This document shows, piece by piece, positions 41,413-49,820 of a stretch of DNA of 64,000 bases (positions within the stretch are counted from its first letter, which is position 1; every line of letters begins with the position of its first letter). The translations under genes were made by a program, and so were the position numbers. The notes beneath the pieces were generated by a model. That model worked only from the letters and a program-made list of their open reading frames with translations. It was not told where the DNA came from and did not search any database. The stretch spans positions 84,679 to 148,678 of the forward strand of contig JAFZQH010000027.1 in NCBI GenBank assembly GCA_017550165.1, in the 5' to 3' direction. The DNA comes from Lachnospiraceae bacterium. GTDB taxonomy: Bacteria > Bacillota > Clostridia > Lachnospirales > Lachnospiraceae.

Positions 41413-41666
41413 TCCTTGCTATTAGCCTCAATCTCATCAAACAATTCTCTAAGTTCCATTACATATGCTTCTTTGACATTCTTTCCATGCCGAGGAATAG
41501 GAATAATCCTTCCGGAAGCCCTATGACAAATCCTAATCTGATGATTTCCTCCTGTAAGTACTTCGCAACCATAAGCCTTTGCCAAACGAACAATCTCGTC
41601 AATGGTCATGTCATTCCTGACCGGCTTCTGGTAAAACTTTTTCTTTAGTTTTTCAATTGTAGACAA
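41409..41666 (-). CDS. hicA: HicA mRNA interferase toxin
   Basis: 85 residues. The double-stranded-RNA-binding-like HicA fold shows AKAYGCEVLTGGNHQIRICH with the catalytic histidine context GGNHQIRI, then IIPIPRHGKNVKEAYVMELRELF. Translation probably starts at a TTG at 41666, with AGGAGGATTAGGT correctly spaced. It is expressed from a near-consensus promoter at 41764-41792 and followed by hicB. Confidence 0.92.
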   Translation of the reverse strand: MSTIEKLKKKFYQKPVRNDMTIDEIVRLAKAYGCEVLTGGNHQIRICHRASGRIIPIPRHGKNVKEAYVMELRELFDEIEANSKE

Positions 41667-41763
41667 ACCTAATCCTCCTGACTACATAATGATGGTATCA
41701 TATACGCCACCTTATGTCAATTGTTCTTCATTGCCGCATCTTGGATATTATCCATTTATACGA

Positions 41764-41792
41764 ATTATACGCTACCAAAAAATTCCTGTCAA
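41764..41792 (-). promoter_or_regulatory. Sigma-A promoter of the hicAB-xre operon
   Basis: On the minus strand TTGACA (41792-41787) and TATAAT (41769-41764) are exactly 17 bases apart, a consensus promoter. It begins 3 bases after repeat R1 copy 2, i.e. where the 3' half of the terminator would be expected. Confidence 0.8.
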
Positions 41793-41794
41793 TC

Positions 41795-41820
41795 CCTTCG
41801 CGCCCAGCCCGTGAGCCTCT
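41795..41820. repeat. 26-base direct repeat R1, copy 2
   Basis: Perfect copy of 40355-40380. It lies 28 bases after the Wzz-like gene's stop and is the 5' half of a terminator whose 3' half is now found 1.4 kb away. Confidence 0.8.
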
Positions 41821-41847
41821 AAGTCCATTCACTATATCATTCCCGCT

Positions 41848-43140
41848 CTACACCACAAATATCGTCCCCAGCCAGTTAGCCTTCACCGAATCCAGATGAT
41901 CCCTCATCCTGGATAACTCACTCCGTCTTGTGTCTCCGCCCTTAACGAGCATCACCGCACCGTCAGACTCCGTCATCTCAAGATAGAAATTATCCCTCTC
42001 CTGTGGAACAGACACAACCTCCACATTATCCATGATCTCCGTGATCCTACCCTCCACGGCAGATACGTCAGCCCCCGAGCAATTGTACAGATAAAGCTTC
42101 TTAAGCCCGGCCTCCTCCATATTCTTGGCCAGAATGGAGAGATAGGTCCTGGGATAATGATACTTGTCATTCTTCTTGTAATACATCTTATCAAGCCCGG
42201 TCTCGGATCCCGCCTTGAAAATGCAGATCACATCCTTCATCATCTGATCCGACACATCCGTAGCCGAATTGAACTTCTTCCCGAACACGGCAATGAGAAA
42301 TCCGATGCCCAGCGCCACAAAGAGCCCGATAAAGAGACAAATGAGGGTATTCTTGATACCGATAAACAATCCCTTGGCGCCACCACCGGAAGTGGTGGTA
42401 GTGGCAGCACGTTTTTCAAGATCGCCGATCTCCTTTTCCAGGTTGGTCAGGTTGGTCTTCTTGGTATTCTGAGCATTCTTCAGATTTGTACCGTCAACCG
42501 CACGGTCTATCTCCTGTGCAGATACCAGTTCATAATCGCCCACCAGGGCCTTGTAAGCATCCGCTTTGGAAGCGAGACCCTTAGCAATGATATCCTCTAA
42601 GTCTTTTACATAACTATCATCAGAGTACATTATAACAAAATATACGGTGTTACCCGATCTTCCTATGGAAATAAGCTCATCCAAGGATCTGCCGGCATAT
42701 TCACTGTTATAACTTTCAATGGCATTTTTTAATTCCTGGGATGGGAAAATAGCAGAAAGAAGTCCGTAAAGTGTAGCGCTCTTATTCTCGTAGGCATCCC
42801 CTGACAATCCGCTTTCCTTCCAGTTGATCACATAATAAATGATCCGGTTATGAAGGGCATTTGTATCGATCTTCATAAACTCGGATTTTTCAAGATAATC
42901 CTTGTAATCCAATGCATGCTGCTTAGTCTTCTCAACCTCATTATCCTCAACCACATCCGCTACATTGGTAGCATTAGCCGCATTGGTAGTACCGTCAGCC
43001 CCTGCTGCCTTCCTTGCCCGGAACCAGAAAAAGCCGTACCCGGCAATAAAGATCACTGCAAATAAAATGATCAGCAGCTTCCATTTCTTAAGTATGGTAT
43101 AAAACACCGCCCGAAGCGATATCTCTCTTTCTTCCTGCAT
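41848..43140 (-). CDS. Wzz-like polysaccharide chain-length/co-polymerase protein
   Basis: 430 residues. An N-terminal membrane helix (LLIILFAVIFIAGYGFFWF, about 23-41) and a second near 278-300 (LIGLFVALGIGFLIAVF) flank an extracellular region with a predicted coiled coil (NAQNTKKTNLTNLEKEIGDLEKR). The long cytoplasmic C-terminus has no Walker motifs. This is the topology of Wzz/CapA-type polysaccharide co-polymerases without the kinase domain. It fits the glycan-assembly genes to its right-hand side in transcription order. Confidence 0.75.
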   Translation of the reverse strand: MQEEREISLRAVFYTILKKWKLLIILFAVIFIAGYGFFWFRARKAAGADGTTNAANATNVADVVEDNEVEKTKQHALDYKDYLEKSEFMKIDTNALHNRIIYYVINWKESGLSGDAYENKSATLYGLLSAIFPSQELKNAIESYNSEYAGRSLDELISIGRSGNTVYFVIMYSDDSYVKDLEDIIAKGLASKADAYKALVGDYELVSAQEIDRAVDGTNLKNAQNTKKTNLTNLEKEIGDLEKRAATTTTSGGGAKGLFIGIKNTLICLFIGLFVALGIGFLIAVFGKKFNSATDVSDQMMKDVICIFKAGSETGLDKMYYKKNDKYHYPRTYLSILAKNMEEAGLKKLYLYNCSGADVSAVEGRITEIMDNVEVVSVPQERDNFYLEMTESDGAVMLVKGGDTRRSELSRMRDHLDSVKANWLGTIFVV

Positions 43141-43247
43141 AACTACAAAACCTCGTAAACAATCCTAATAAAAACCATCTTGTACAGTATACGTTATATA
43201 CCTTTCCGGGTCAAGCGCATACCACACATAACCGTCCGGATCCAGTC

Positions 43248-44243
43248 TCAGTTCCCGTCCCCAATATGCAACCAATTATCACGATCCACAGTAGAATCAA
43301 TGGCTTCACGAATAGCCTTCATTTCCTTCTTATTCAGATAATGCTTATTCAACCGATCTTTTTTATACTGAAGGTAAGTATCCTTAGAACAATCGGTCAA
43401 CAATCTGGTAAAAAACCTCTCCCAACTGAAATACTTTTCACTATCAATAAAATCATAGGGATGAGCTAATACGTCTTGAATCTCGGAGCCATCGATCAGC
43501 CCTGACTTCAAGATTAGCCACTCAAAGGATTCCGGCAAAAAAAACAACAAATTTTTTGCCTTCCTAAGAGATATTGCTCTTTCCATCTCCGATCCAAATG
43601 CTGCTCCATCTGCAACCACAAGAATAATACCACACTCACAATCCTTAACGGTTTTGTATACATTTGTTTTCCCCTTGGCGGAGATACACATTATCCCTTC
43701 CTTTTGACAGATAGCTTTAAAAAACTCATACCCGGCATTAGAATCCTCAACGATGACCGCATCCGGCTTATTAGTGATGATTCCATCGTCATATAGGGGA
43801 TAAAACTCACTATATATCCTGTCATACACTTGATATTTCGACTTACGGGTCTTATTTTTAAGTCCGTAAACCTCCATGATGCTATATGGAAGATTAAAAA
43901 GAGATTCCCTTGTAGCTATTACATAGTAATTATCGGAATTCCTTATCGCTCTCGCAAATTCCTCACTTGAAATAAAATCAAAGCCCTCATCGATGAAAAT
44001 GATACTGTTCTTGATCTCTTTTATTTCATTCTGCCATCTGATCCCTGCCAGCGTGGTACAACCAACATCACAGGAAATCGTCACACCACTGCTGTTCCCA
44101 TTGAGACTGTACTCTCTCACCAATTCAACAAGCCTGCTCTTTCCGGTAGCACTATCCCCTCTAAGAATAGTAATATTCCTGTTAACGGTAAATTTGAACT
44201 GCATTAAATTGTTACTTACAACAACACTATAACTTCCTCGCAC
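43248..44243 (-). CDS. P-loop ATPase with TOPRIM-like C-terminal region
   Basis: 331 residues. A Walker A motif, LRGDSATGKSRL near residue 30, is followed by a Walker B-like NSIIFIDEGFDF near 80. The second half (from about 165) has PDAVIVEDSNAGYEFF and ILVVADGAAFGSEM followed by FLPESFEWLILKSG. These resemble the acidic motifs and E-x-W segment of TOPRIM/DUF4276 nucleases; the resemblance is by eye. The GTG start at 44243 has GAGG seven bases upstream. The DUF4869 gene is 18 bases upstream and I take the two as one functional pair. Function unknown; phage defence is plausible. Confidence 0.65.
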   Translation of the reverse strand: MRGSYSVVVSNNLMQFKFTVNRNITILRGDSATGKSRLVELVREYSLNGNSSGVTISCDVGCTTLAGIRWQNEIKEIKNSIIFIDEGFDFISSEEFARAIRNSDNYYVIATRESLFNLPYSIMEVYGLKNKTRKSKYQVYDRIYSEFYPLYDDGIITNKPDAVIVEDSNAGYEFFKAICQKEGIMCISAKGKTNVYKTVKDCECGIILVVADGAAFGSEMERAISLRKAKNLLFFLPESFEWLILKSGLIDGSEIQDVLAHPYDFIDSEKYFSWERFFTRLLTDCSKDTYLQYKKDRLNKHYLNKKEMKAIREAIDSTVDRDNWLHIGDGN

Positions 44244-44261
44244 GTTCCATCCTCATTGCTT

Positions 44262-44699
44262 TTATAAAAAGTCTCCGGCAACCAGTACCAATTCTTTCAT
44301 AGAATGAACAAACATATCGTTATTCAGAATATGTATCTCAAAATCTTTATCTCCAAAATCCATAATGTGCCTGAGATTGATAGTCCTGTCTTCTTTCTTT
44401 GCCATATCCAGAAACCACCTTGCACAATTATCACCGCAGGTGGTTGCGTTGAAAATAATGTCCGGTTTAAAATATGTTAATATCAGTGTCTTAACACCAC
44501 CCGAAAGTTGAGTTGGTGCGATCATTCCCAGCGCCTTGCTCTTGATCAGATAATCACCAATAACTTCTGACTTATCAACGCTCTTGATCATCTTTCTGAC
44601 ATATTCATCATCCAACCATGTCTTCTGAAAAACATTTGAAAAATACACGGAAGTATTATATATAACGTCCTGCATCTTCCCATAATATACATTAAGCAT
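44262..44699 (-). CDS. DUF4869 protein
   Basis: 145 residues starting LNVYYGKMQDVIYNTSVYF, with SGGVKTLILTYF near 75 and the Cys/Asn-rich TTCGDNCARWFLDMA near 98, then NLRHIMDFGDKDF. These are the conserved blocks of DUF4869 as I remember them from Lachnospiraceae. No catalytic motif is known to me. It sits between a flavin-binding protein gene (12-base gap) and the ATPase/TOPRIM-like gene (18-base gap). Confidence 0.7.
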   Translation of the reverse strand: MLNVYYGKMQDVIYNTSVYFSNVFQKTWLDDEYVRKMIKSVDKSEVIGDYLIKSKALGMIAPTQLSGGVKTLILTYFKPDIIFNATTCGDNCARWFLDMAKKEDRTINLRHIMDFGDKDFEIHILNNDMFVHSMKELVLVAGDFL

Positions 44700-44711
44700 A
44701 CATTCACACTC

Positions 44712-45203
44712 CTACCTCAACGCCTCCGGCAAATCCCTCTTCTTCGCCTTAAACTCTTCTACATCCACCCTCATAACACACACAATGGAAACCAACCGTT
44801 CATCAAAGACGAAATCATCCTTTCCCGTCTGGGCCTTCATTATATACATAAGTCCATGAATGCGCTCTTCTGTGGACTCAAGCAACTTTATCTTTCCGGA
44901 ACCCATGATACTTTCATAAGTCATCCCGTTCCGGCAGGGAATCGGTCCAAAGAACGGTTCAACATTACATTCCATTGAAAATGCGCAGTTATAGTTCTTG
45001 GAAATGATGTCTAACAAATGTGCCTTCCTCGAAGTATGAAGATAAAGCACCAGGTGTCCATCCTCATCCCACTCGTAGCCGTAGTTAAGGGTCACTACAT
45101 AGGGCAGGTCATTGACGGATACACCCAGATGAAGGTATTTGCATGAATCCAGGATATGTACTATTTCAATTTGTTCAGTTATTTCCGTTTCTCTTTTTGT
45201 CAT
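44712..45203 (-). CDS. Pyridoxamine 5'-phosphate oxidase-family flavoprotein
   Basis: 163 residues. The split-barrel FMN-binding fold is indicated by YLHLGVSVNDLPYVVTLNYGYEWDEDGHLVLYLHTSRKAHLLDII, close to NimA/YhbP-type proteins, with NCAFSMEC next. Relatives reduce nitroimidazoles or bind FMN/F420. It leads an operon with DUF4869 and the ATPase gene, but may be an unrelated passenger. A short remnant and IS-like scars lie upstream. Confidence 0.82.
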   Translation of the reverse strand: MTKRETEITEQIEIVHILDSCKYLHLGVSVNDLPYVVTLNYGYEWDEDGHLVLYLHTSRKAHLLDIISKNYNCAFSMECNVEPFFGPIPCRNGMTYESIMGSGKIKLLESTEERIHGLMYIMKAQTGKDDFVFDERLVSIVCVMRVDVEEFKAKKRDLPEALR

Positions 45204-45220
45204 AACATATTAACTCGACA

Positions 45221-45319
45221 TTAAACCTGTAACGCCTCGTTCTTGTCCTTTATGTGTTTTCGGATATCAGGAGAGATATCATCCATAATATGAGGGTCAA
45301 CATATGTAATATCATTCAC
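45221..45319 (-). pseudogene. C-terminal remnant of an unidentified gene
   Basis: A 32-codon frame ending in TAA encodes VNDITYVDPHIMDDISPDIR followed by KHIKDKNEALQV. It reads like the tail of a longer protein, with no ribosome site, and begins right at the repeat scar at 45320-45400. I do not recognise the family. Confidence 0.35.
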
Positions 45320-45324
45320 ACTGT

Positions 45325-45385
45325 CCGAGAGTTACAAGAATCTTGTCCGCTTAATCCAGGAATCTTGTCCGGATGTTGCAAGAAT
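45325..45385. repeat. Short tandem repeats resembling an IS end
   Basis: Read on the minus strand, CGGACAAGATTC(C/T)TG occurs twice about 20 bases apart, with a third, partial unit. Multiple short terminal repeats like these are typical of IS21-family ends. No transposase is next to them, so it may be a scar left by an excised or deleted element. Confidence 0.35.
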
Positions 45386-45387
45386 CA

Positions 45388-45705
45388 TCAATCATTGCCA
45401 CATTCGGACAGTAAATTTAAAACCAAATTCTGATCATGAAAAAGTCTATTGAACACTTGGTCTATCTCCTGCTCTGTTTTAATCTCTTGCATTGTAAGCT
45501 TGATTAGAACTGCGAGAACATGTAGGTTCATTCTGCTATTGTCGACCATCCTTTTTGTATCTTCTGATAGGTAATTATCTAATACTTCATACCACCCAAT
45601 ATTCAATTTTTCGATTATTTTATATGAGTTTATAGCCATTCTGATCATGTTCATATTAAAACTCCAAGAATCATATATCACATTCTTTGCCACCTGAATT
45701 AACAC
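45388..45705 (-). CDS. Hypothetical protein
   Basis: 105 residues, or 101 if translation begins at the GTG at 45693, which is better spaced from AAAGGTG. It is mostly helical, with MNLHVLAVLIKLTMQEIKTE and a Leu/Asn-rich end. No motif recognised. The gene stands alone between repeat scars and an AT-rich spacer. Confidence 0.5.
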   Translation of the reverse strand: MLIQVAKNVIYDSWSFNMNMIRMAINSYKIIEKLNIGWYEVLDNYLSEDTKRMVDNSRMNLHVLAVLIKLTMQEIKTEQEIDQVFNRLFHDQNLVLNLLSECGND

Positions 45706-45945
45706 CTTTTATTCTTCCTTCTGCCGGTTCGTAATTCTCTATCATCGGTACCTTATTATCATAATCCATTCATGAGATAATGTCTCTAAATATCGTGCTG
45801 CTAGTACTAAAAAAATGAAGGCATCTAATGAACACATGTAGGTGCCAAAGTAAAAAAATCTATTATCAAAGTACAATAATCAAATCTATAGAATGCCGCC
45901 AGTTTTGGCGGTTTTTCTTATGCCATGGTACTCATGATTGAGCCT
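45706..45945. other. AT-rich spacer with an orphan plus-strand terminator
   Basis: 240 bases without a gene on either strand. It contains one copy (45865-45880) of a 16-base repeat that recurs at 57051. It also contains a GCCGCC/GGCGG stem followed by five T (about 45893-45916), oriented as a plus-strand terminator although no plus-strand gene precedes it. Confidence 0.5.
45865..45880 (+). repeat. 16-base direct repeat, left copy
   Basis: ATCAAAGTACAATAAT, identical to 57051-57066; both are preceded by an A tract. The two copies enclose 11.2 kb of accessory genes. Confidence 0.55.
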
Positions 45946-46557
45946 TTACGGATTTATTTCAGGAAAACGCTCTTTCATCTTGATACAATACTCTTCCCAT
46001 TCATTTTTGCGAAGTATTCTGTTATCACACCTTTTTGCTCTATTTGCAAACTCCACGAGATACTCTATTTCTCGAAAACTGATTTCATTAAGAATTGATG
46101 TGTATTCATCAAATGTATCTGCAGATATGCATTCACCTTGGCATAAATAACCATTACGAATGAGATTTGCATAATATTCAATCTTGTCATTAGTAGCTAG
46201 TCGTTTAACCATCTCATGTGTTCTAGCAAGATTTATAATAAACTCATTGTTTTTGACCATATCAGTTGTTATGATGTCTTTATTCTTTGATATTATCTCA
46301 ACAAGTTTCTCCTGTTTTTCGTTTTGAGACTGCTCAAAACCAATTTCAATCAATTCATTTAAATATTCCCCTAAAAAAGGAAATACTCCAATAAGAGATT
46401 TAATAAATGCGTTTTTTATCTTAACTTTATCATCCGCATTTACTAAATACGCATCATTCATTTCAGTGAAATCATTAGATTCATACTCTCTATTCATAAA
46501 TGATGTACATCCTATCAGTAGATTGACACAATAGCCACACACTACTGTTTTCCTCAC
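45946..46557 (-). CDS. Hypothetical protein, last gene of an unknown three-gene group
   Basis: 203 residues, mainly helical, with a short hydrophobic stretch FIKSLIGVFPFLGEYLNELI near 50-70 and a C-terminal basic/acidic end. The N-terminus is uncertain: GTG at 46557 or ATG at 46497 (MNREYESND). No family recognised. It follows the next gene by 39 bases, so the two are probably cotranscribed. Confidence 0.55.
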   Translation of the reverse strand: MRKTVVCGYCVNLLIGCTSFMNREYESNDFTEMNDAYLVNADDKVKIKNAFIKSLIGVFPFLGEYLNELIEIGFEQSQNEKQEKLVEIISKNKDIITTDMVKNNEFIINLARTHEMVKRLATNDKIEYYANLIRNGYLCQGECISADTFDEYTSILNEISFREIEYLVEFANRAKRCDNRILRKNEWEEYCIKMKERFPEINP

Positions 46558-46596
46558 TTATATTATGCAATCCAAAAATGATTAGATCATATATTA

Positions 46597-47214
46597 TCAG
46601 AACTTGTAGCCGCCTTGATCCTGTACATACCTTCTGTAACTCCCCTTTTCAGCCAGTCGTTCTGTTCCATCCTTCTTTCTAAACGCTTTTCTCCTGTACT
46701 CTGGCCATTCGTCGTACTCTTTTTCAAAAGAAATCATTTTTCTATATTTGTCGTATGAGTCATAATTAGAAATACTGCTCCAGACTTCCTCTTTTACCTT
46801 TAATTCATTTAACACATAAGAATCAATGGGGGCATGGAACTTGCTTCTTTGGTCCACGTCGAAAGAGTCACTAATTCCATCAACCCCTAATTGTTTTAAC
46901 GTATAAAGATATTTTACTGACATATTAATCCATTTTTGAATTTGACCATATGACATCTTTCTATAAATGAATGTCTTAATATGATTGGCTGTTTCTTTAT
47001 GCCAATTATTATAATTGTCATTCTTGTTTATTGATTTTAGTCTGTTATAAAGATACTCTGTTACCGCTTTTCTCTTTGGAAATATTACATTCTCCTTATC
47101 TCCGCTAACTGTGTGAGCCTGCATATCAAGATATGCTCTATTAATAGTTGCTAGAATAGGATCACTAATATCTCCAAAATAACACTCAATAAGAAATCTA
47201 ACCTCCGAAGTCAA
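46597..47214 (-). CDS. Hypothetical protein
   Basis: About 205 residues starting at a TTG at 47214, chosen because AGAGGGGGGG precedes it by 5-6 bases; a GTG at 47250 is an alternative. The protein has many aromatic and charged residues (FIYRKMSYGQIQKWINMSVKYLYTL in the middle) and a basic end with repeated Arg/Lys. It might bind nucleic acid, but I recognise no domain. It lies between two other unknown genes in the same orientation. Confidence 0.55.
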   Translation of the reverse strand: MTSEVRFLIECYFGDISDPILATINRAYLDMQAHTVSGDKENVIFPKRKAVTEYLYNRLKSINKNDNYNNWHKETANHIKTFIYRKMSYGQIQKWINMSVKYLYTLKQLGVDGISDSFDVDQRSKFHAPIDSYVLNELKVKEEVWSSISNYDSYDKYRKMISFEKEYDEWPEYRRKAFRKKDGTERLAEKGSYRRYVQDQGGYKF

Positions 47215-47344
47215 AATTGCCCCCCCTCTAATACTGCATTTTGTACTCACAGCATTATGAACCTATTAAATTAAATTGTCTCCGAATTAATGCTCTAAAG
47301 CGTTAAAAACATCCCACAAAACAATCAACACATAATCGCCATTG

Positions 47345-48565
47345 TCAATAAATTGCTATACAATTTAAATCGTCCAAATAATTCGGAATCTCAACATTTA
47401 TTGCCAATGGGTGTCTTGACAGCATTATACGCAAGGCATGAATGGACATAAAGACTTCTTCAATTAAATTATTTTGCTCCTTATATAAAGTTTTATCATA
47501 TACATTCCTGAATAATTCATGCGCCGGAATCTGTCTGATTTTTCTCACTTTCTTTAACGGAGAAACAATTCTGTCATCAACTGCAGATTCATCCATGCCA
47601 TTAGTTTTAAGCCACTTTCCGAGAAGAACTATACTCCCTTCATTACTCTCTTGAGAAATAGCTTTTGAATGAAACTGTGGTTCAGTAAATGCTTTTGTTG
47701 AAATGTTATTGCATGCAATTTTTTCTAATGCTGTTATAAATTCATAATAATTCTTTATTGTTGGGAACATTATCGTTCGAAACCCTTCAGGAACTCTCAG
47801 ATAATCTTCTCCACTCCAAGTCTGTATAAAAATATGATTAATACCAATAGCTTCACACATATTATTTATAACTATCTGTTCTTGTAGAAAGGCAGTATAA
47901 ATCCAGATTGTGTCTATCCATTGGCCATAAACAAGGTTCTTAATGAAACCACCATTTACTTCCCATTCATTTTGATTGTCAATCTCTCGGCTATACCATT
48001 TTAACTGAGATTTTTTTGATAGTTTGGCTAAATCATGTATGAAAACAGCCACTGCCCTATCTAAATCTCCAGTTGTCTTAAATGATACATGATATGCCAT
48101 TCCATAGTCTTTTATCATGTCTTCCTCATCATACTCCTCACGAGCATAAATCGATCCACGATATCCGAGGTCATATAACAAATACTTGGGATTGTTATAA
48201 TACTCCTCTAAGACACTCACCTCAAAGAACAGAACTTCATATTGCCCATATCCTGACTGAAGCAATCTTGTATAAGGTTTTTCATTATCCTTTTCAATAG
48301 ATTCTAACGCCAATTGTGTAGGATAAAGACAAATATCTTGGTTTCTCTCAAATAAATGGGTCAACTGATTATTAATAGTCTCCGTTTTAGTAAAATGCTT
48401 AACATGAGGATTAATTCCACCACATATAGCTTCCACCAATCCAGATCTTATGAGCTTCTCAACTTCTAAATAATCAACAGACTCTGCAACTGATTTTATT
48501 GGTAGACCGTTATAGTTTGGAGAAGACATATAATACTCTATAATCTTTTGAAGCACATCTGACAT
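47345..48565 (-). CDS. Hypothetical protein, 406 residues
   Basis: No named domain recognised. The N-terminal 60 residues look like a winged helix (VAESVDYLEVEKLIRSGLVE). The middle is mixed alpha/beta with YDLGYRGSIYAREEYDEEDM. The C-terminus (RKIRQIPAHELFRNVYDKTLYKEQNNLIEEVFMSIHALRIML) is helical and resembles RxxxAH-type helical domains seen in some HEPN-like proteins, though without a clean motif. It is the first gene of the three-gene minus-strand group. Confidence 0.55.
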   Translation of the reverse strand: MSDVLQKIIEYYMSSPNYNGLPIKSVAESVDYLEVEKLIRSGLVEAICGGINPHVKHFTKTETINNQLTHLFERNQDICLYPTQLALESIEKDNEKPYTRLLQSGYGQYEVLFFEVSVLEEYYNNPKYLLYDLGYRGSIYAREEYDEEDMIKDYGMAYHVSFKTTGDLDRAVAVFIHDLAKLSKKSQLKWYSREIDNQNEWEVNGGFIKNLVYGQWIDTIWIYTAFLQEQIVINNMCEAIGINHIFIQTWSGEDYLRVPEGFRTIMFPTIKNYYEFITALEKIACNNISTKAFTEPQFHSKAISQESNEGSIVLLGKWLKTNGMDESAVDDRIVSPLKKVRKIRQIPAHELFRNVYDKTLYKEQNNLIEEVFMSIHALRIMLSRHPLAINVEIPNYLDDLNCIAIY

Positions 48566-48638
48566 AATTAAACTATTATAAAACCCTGAACTTGTTTTCT
48601 TTAATACTCGATATCTATATCTCTTACACTACACTTTG

Positions 48639-49820
48639 TCACTCACTTGCATAATTCGTAAAGTAATTCTGTATCAGCACCACCGGGGTTCCTCTATCCC
48701 CGCTGCCACTGGTAAGATCACAAAGGCTTCCAAGAAGGTCAGTTAACTGACGGGGAGTGGTTCCCTGTGAGGTCATATCCCCAACAAGATTAGCGTCCTT
48801 GGCCTTGATCTTTTCTTTCATGGCCTCAGCCAGCTCCTGGCCGCTTAAGTCCTTTAAGTCATTATCCGCAAAGTACTTCATTTTCAGCTCATTGGGCGTT
48901 CCTTTAAGCCCTTCCGTAAATGCAGGAGATACAACCGGGTCTGCCAGCTCCCAGATACCGCCCACCGGATCCTTAAAGCCGCCGTCGCCATAAACCATAA
49001 CCTCCAGCTTCTTTCCGGTAGCATCTAGCAGCGCCTTCTGGAGCTTATCAACAAATGCCTTGCAATCCCTGGGGAAGAGCTTAACCCGCTCCTCCGTGGC
49101 CTTATTTGCCCCAAGAAGCCCGAACTTTTCATTAAAGCCACTACCGTCAACAGAAGCAGTCATAATATCATCAAGGCTAAATACCCTCTCAGCCCCTGCA
49201 TTCTGAAGGATCCTCTTGGTCCTCTTCCTGGTGTGGATATCACAATTAAGAACATTCTTGGTATACTTTAAAATATAGGTGGGATTATTGGAGAATACAA
49301 TCTCAATATTATCCCCCAGGCTCTTGTAATACTCAATATAGTCAACGCCCGTAAATGGGTGAATAGTATCATATCCGAACTTGTCTCTAAAACCCTTTTC
49401 GTCAAAATCATCGGTAAAGGGATTCACCTTCTTCTCGTCAACCTCGTCCACGCTGATAAGATGATTGCCCACTTCGTCAGAGGGGTAAGATAACTGAACA
49501 TAAAGCTTCTTGCAAGACATGCTAAGAGCACGAAGCATAATAGCAAAACGATTACGGCTTAAAATGGGGAAAATGATTCCCATGTCTTCACCGCCAAGTT
49601 TAGCCTTAACATCCTTGGCAATCTGCTGAACAGTGGCGTAATTTCCCTGGGTACGGGCCACAACTGCCTCTGTCACCCCAACAACATCTCTGTCATTAAG
49701 GGTAAAGCCCTCGTTCTTGGAAGCCAGAAGAAGATTGTCCTTGATAAGCGAAACAAGATCATCTCCCTCTTTAAAGATAGGCATAATAATTCCTCTGGAT
49801 GTAACACCGGTGTATCTCAT
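48639..49820 (-). CDS. Coenzyme F420-0:L-glutamate ligase-like protein
   Basis: 393 residues. The start MRYTGVTSRGIIMPIFKEGDDL, with DRDVVGVTEAVVARTQGNYA near 42-60, fits the F420_ligase (CofE) family, which adds glutamate to F420-0; the version here is longer than archaeal CofE (about 250 residues) and resembles a stand-alone clostridial form. TAGGAGG lies 10 bases before the ATG. No other F420 genes are visible, so it may use a different acceptor. The gene is GC-richer than its neighbours. Confidence 0.65.
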   Translation of the reverse strand: MRYTGVTSRGIIMPIFKEGDDLVSLIKDNLLLASKNEGFTLNDRDVVGVTEAVVARTQGNYATVQQIAKDVKAKLGGEDMGIIFPILSRNRFAIMLRALSMSCKKLYVQLSYPSDEVGNHLISVDEVDEKKVNPFTDDFDEKGFRDKFGYDTIHPFTGVDYIEYYKSLGDNIEIVFSNNPTYILKYTKNVLNCDIHTRKRTKRILQNAGAERVFSLDDIMTASVDGSGFNEKFGLLGANKATEERVKLFPRDCKAFVDKLQKALLDATGKKLEVMVYGDGGFKDPVGGIWELADPVVSPAFTEGLKGTPNELKMKYFADNDLKDLSGQELAEAMKEKIKAKDANLVGDMTSQGTTPRQLTDLLGSLCDLTSGSGDRGTPVVLIQNYFTNYASE

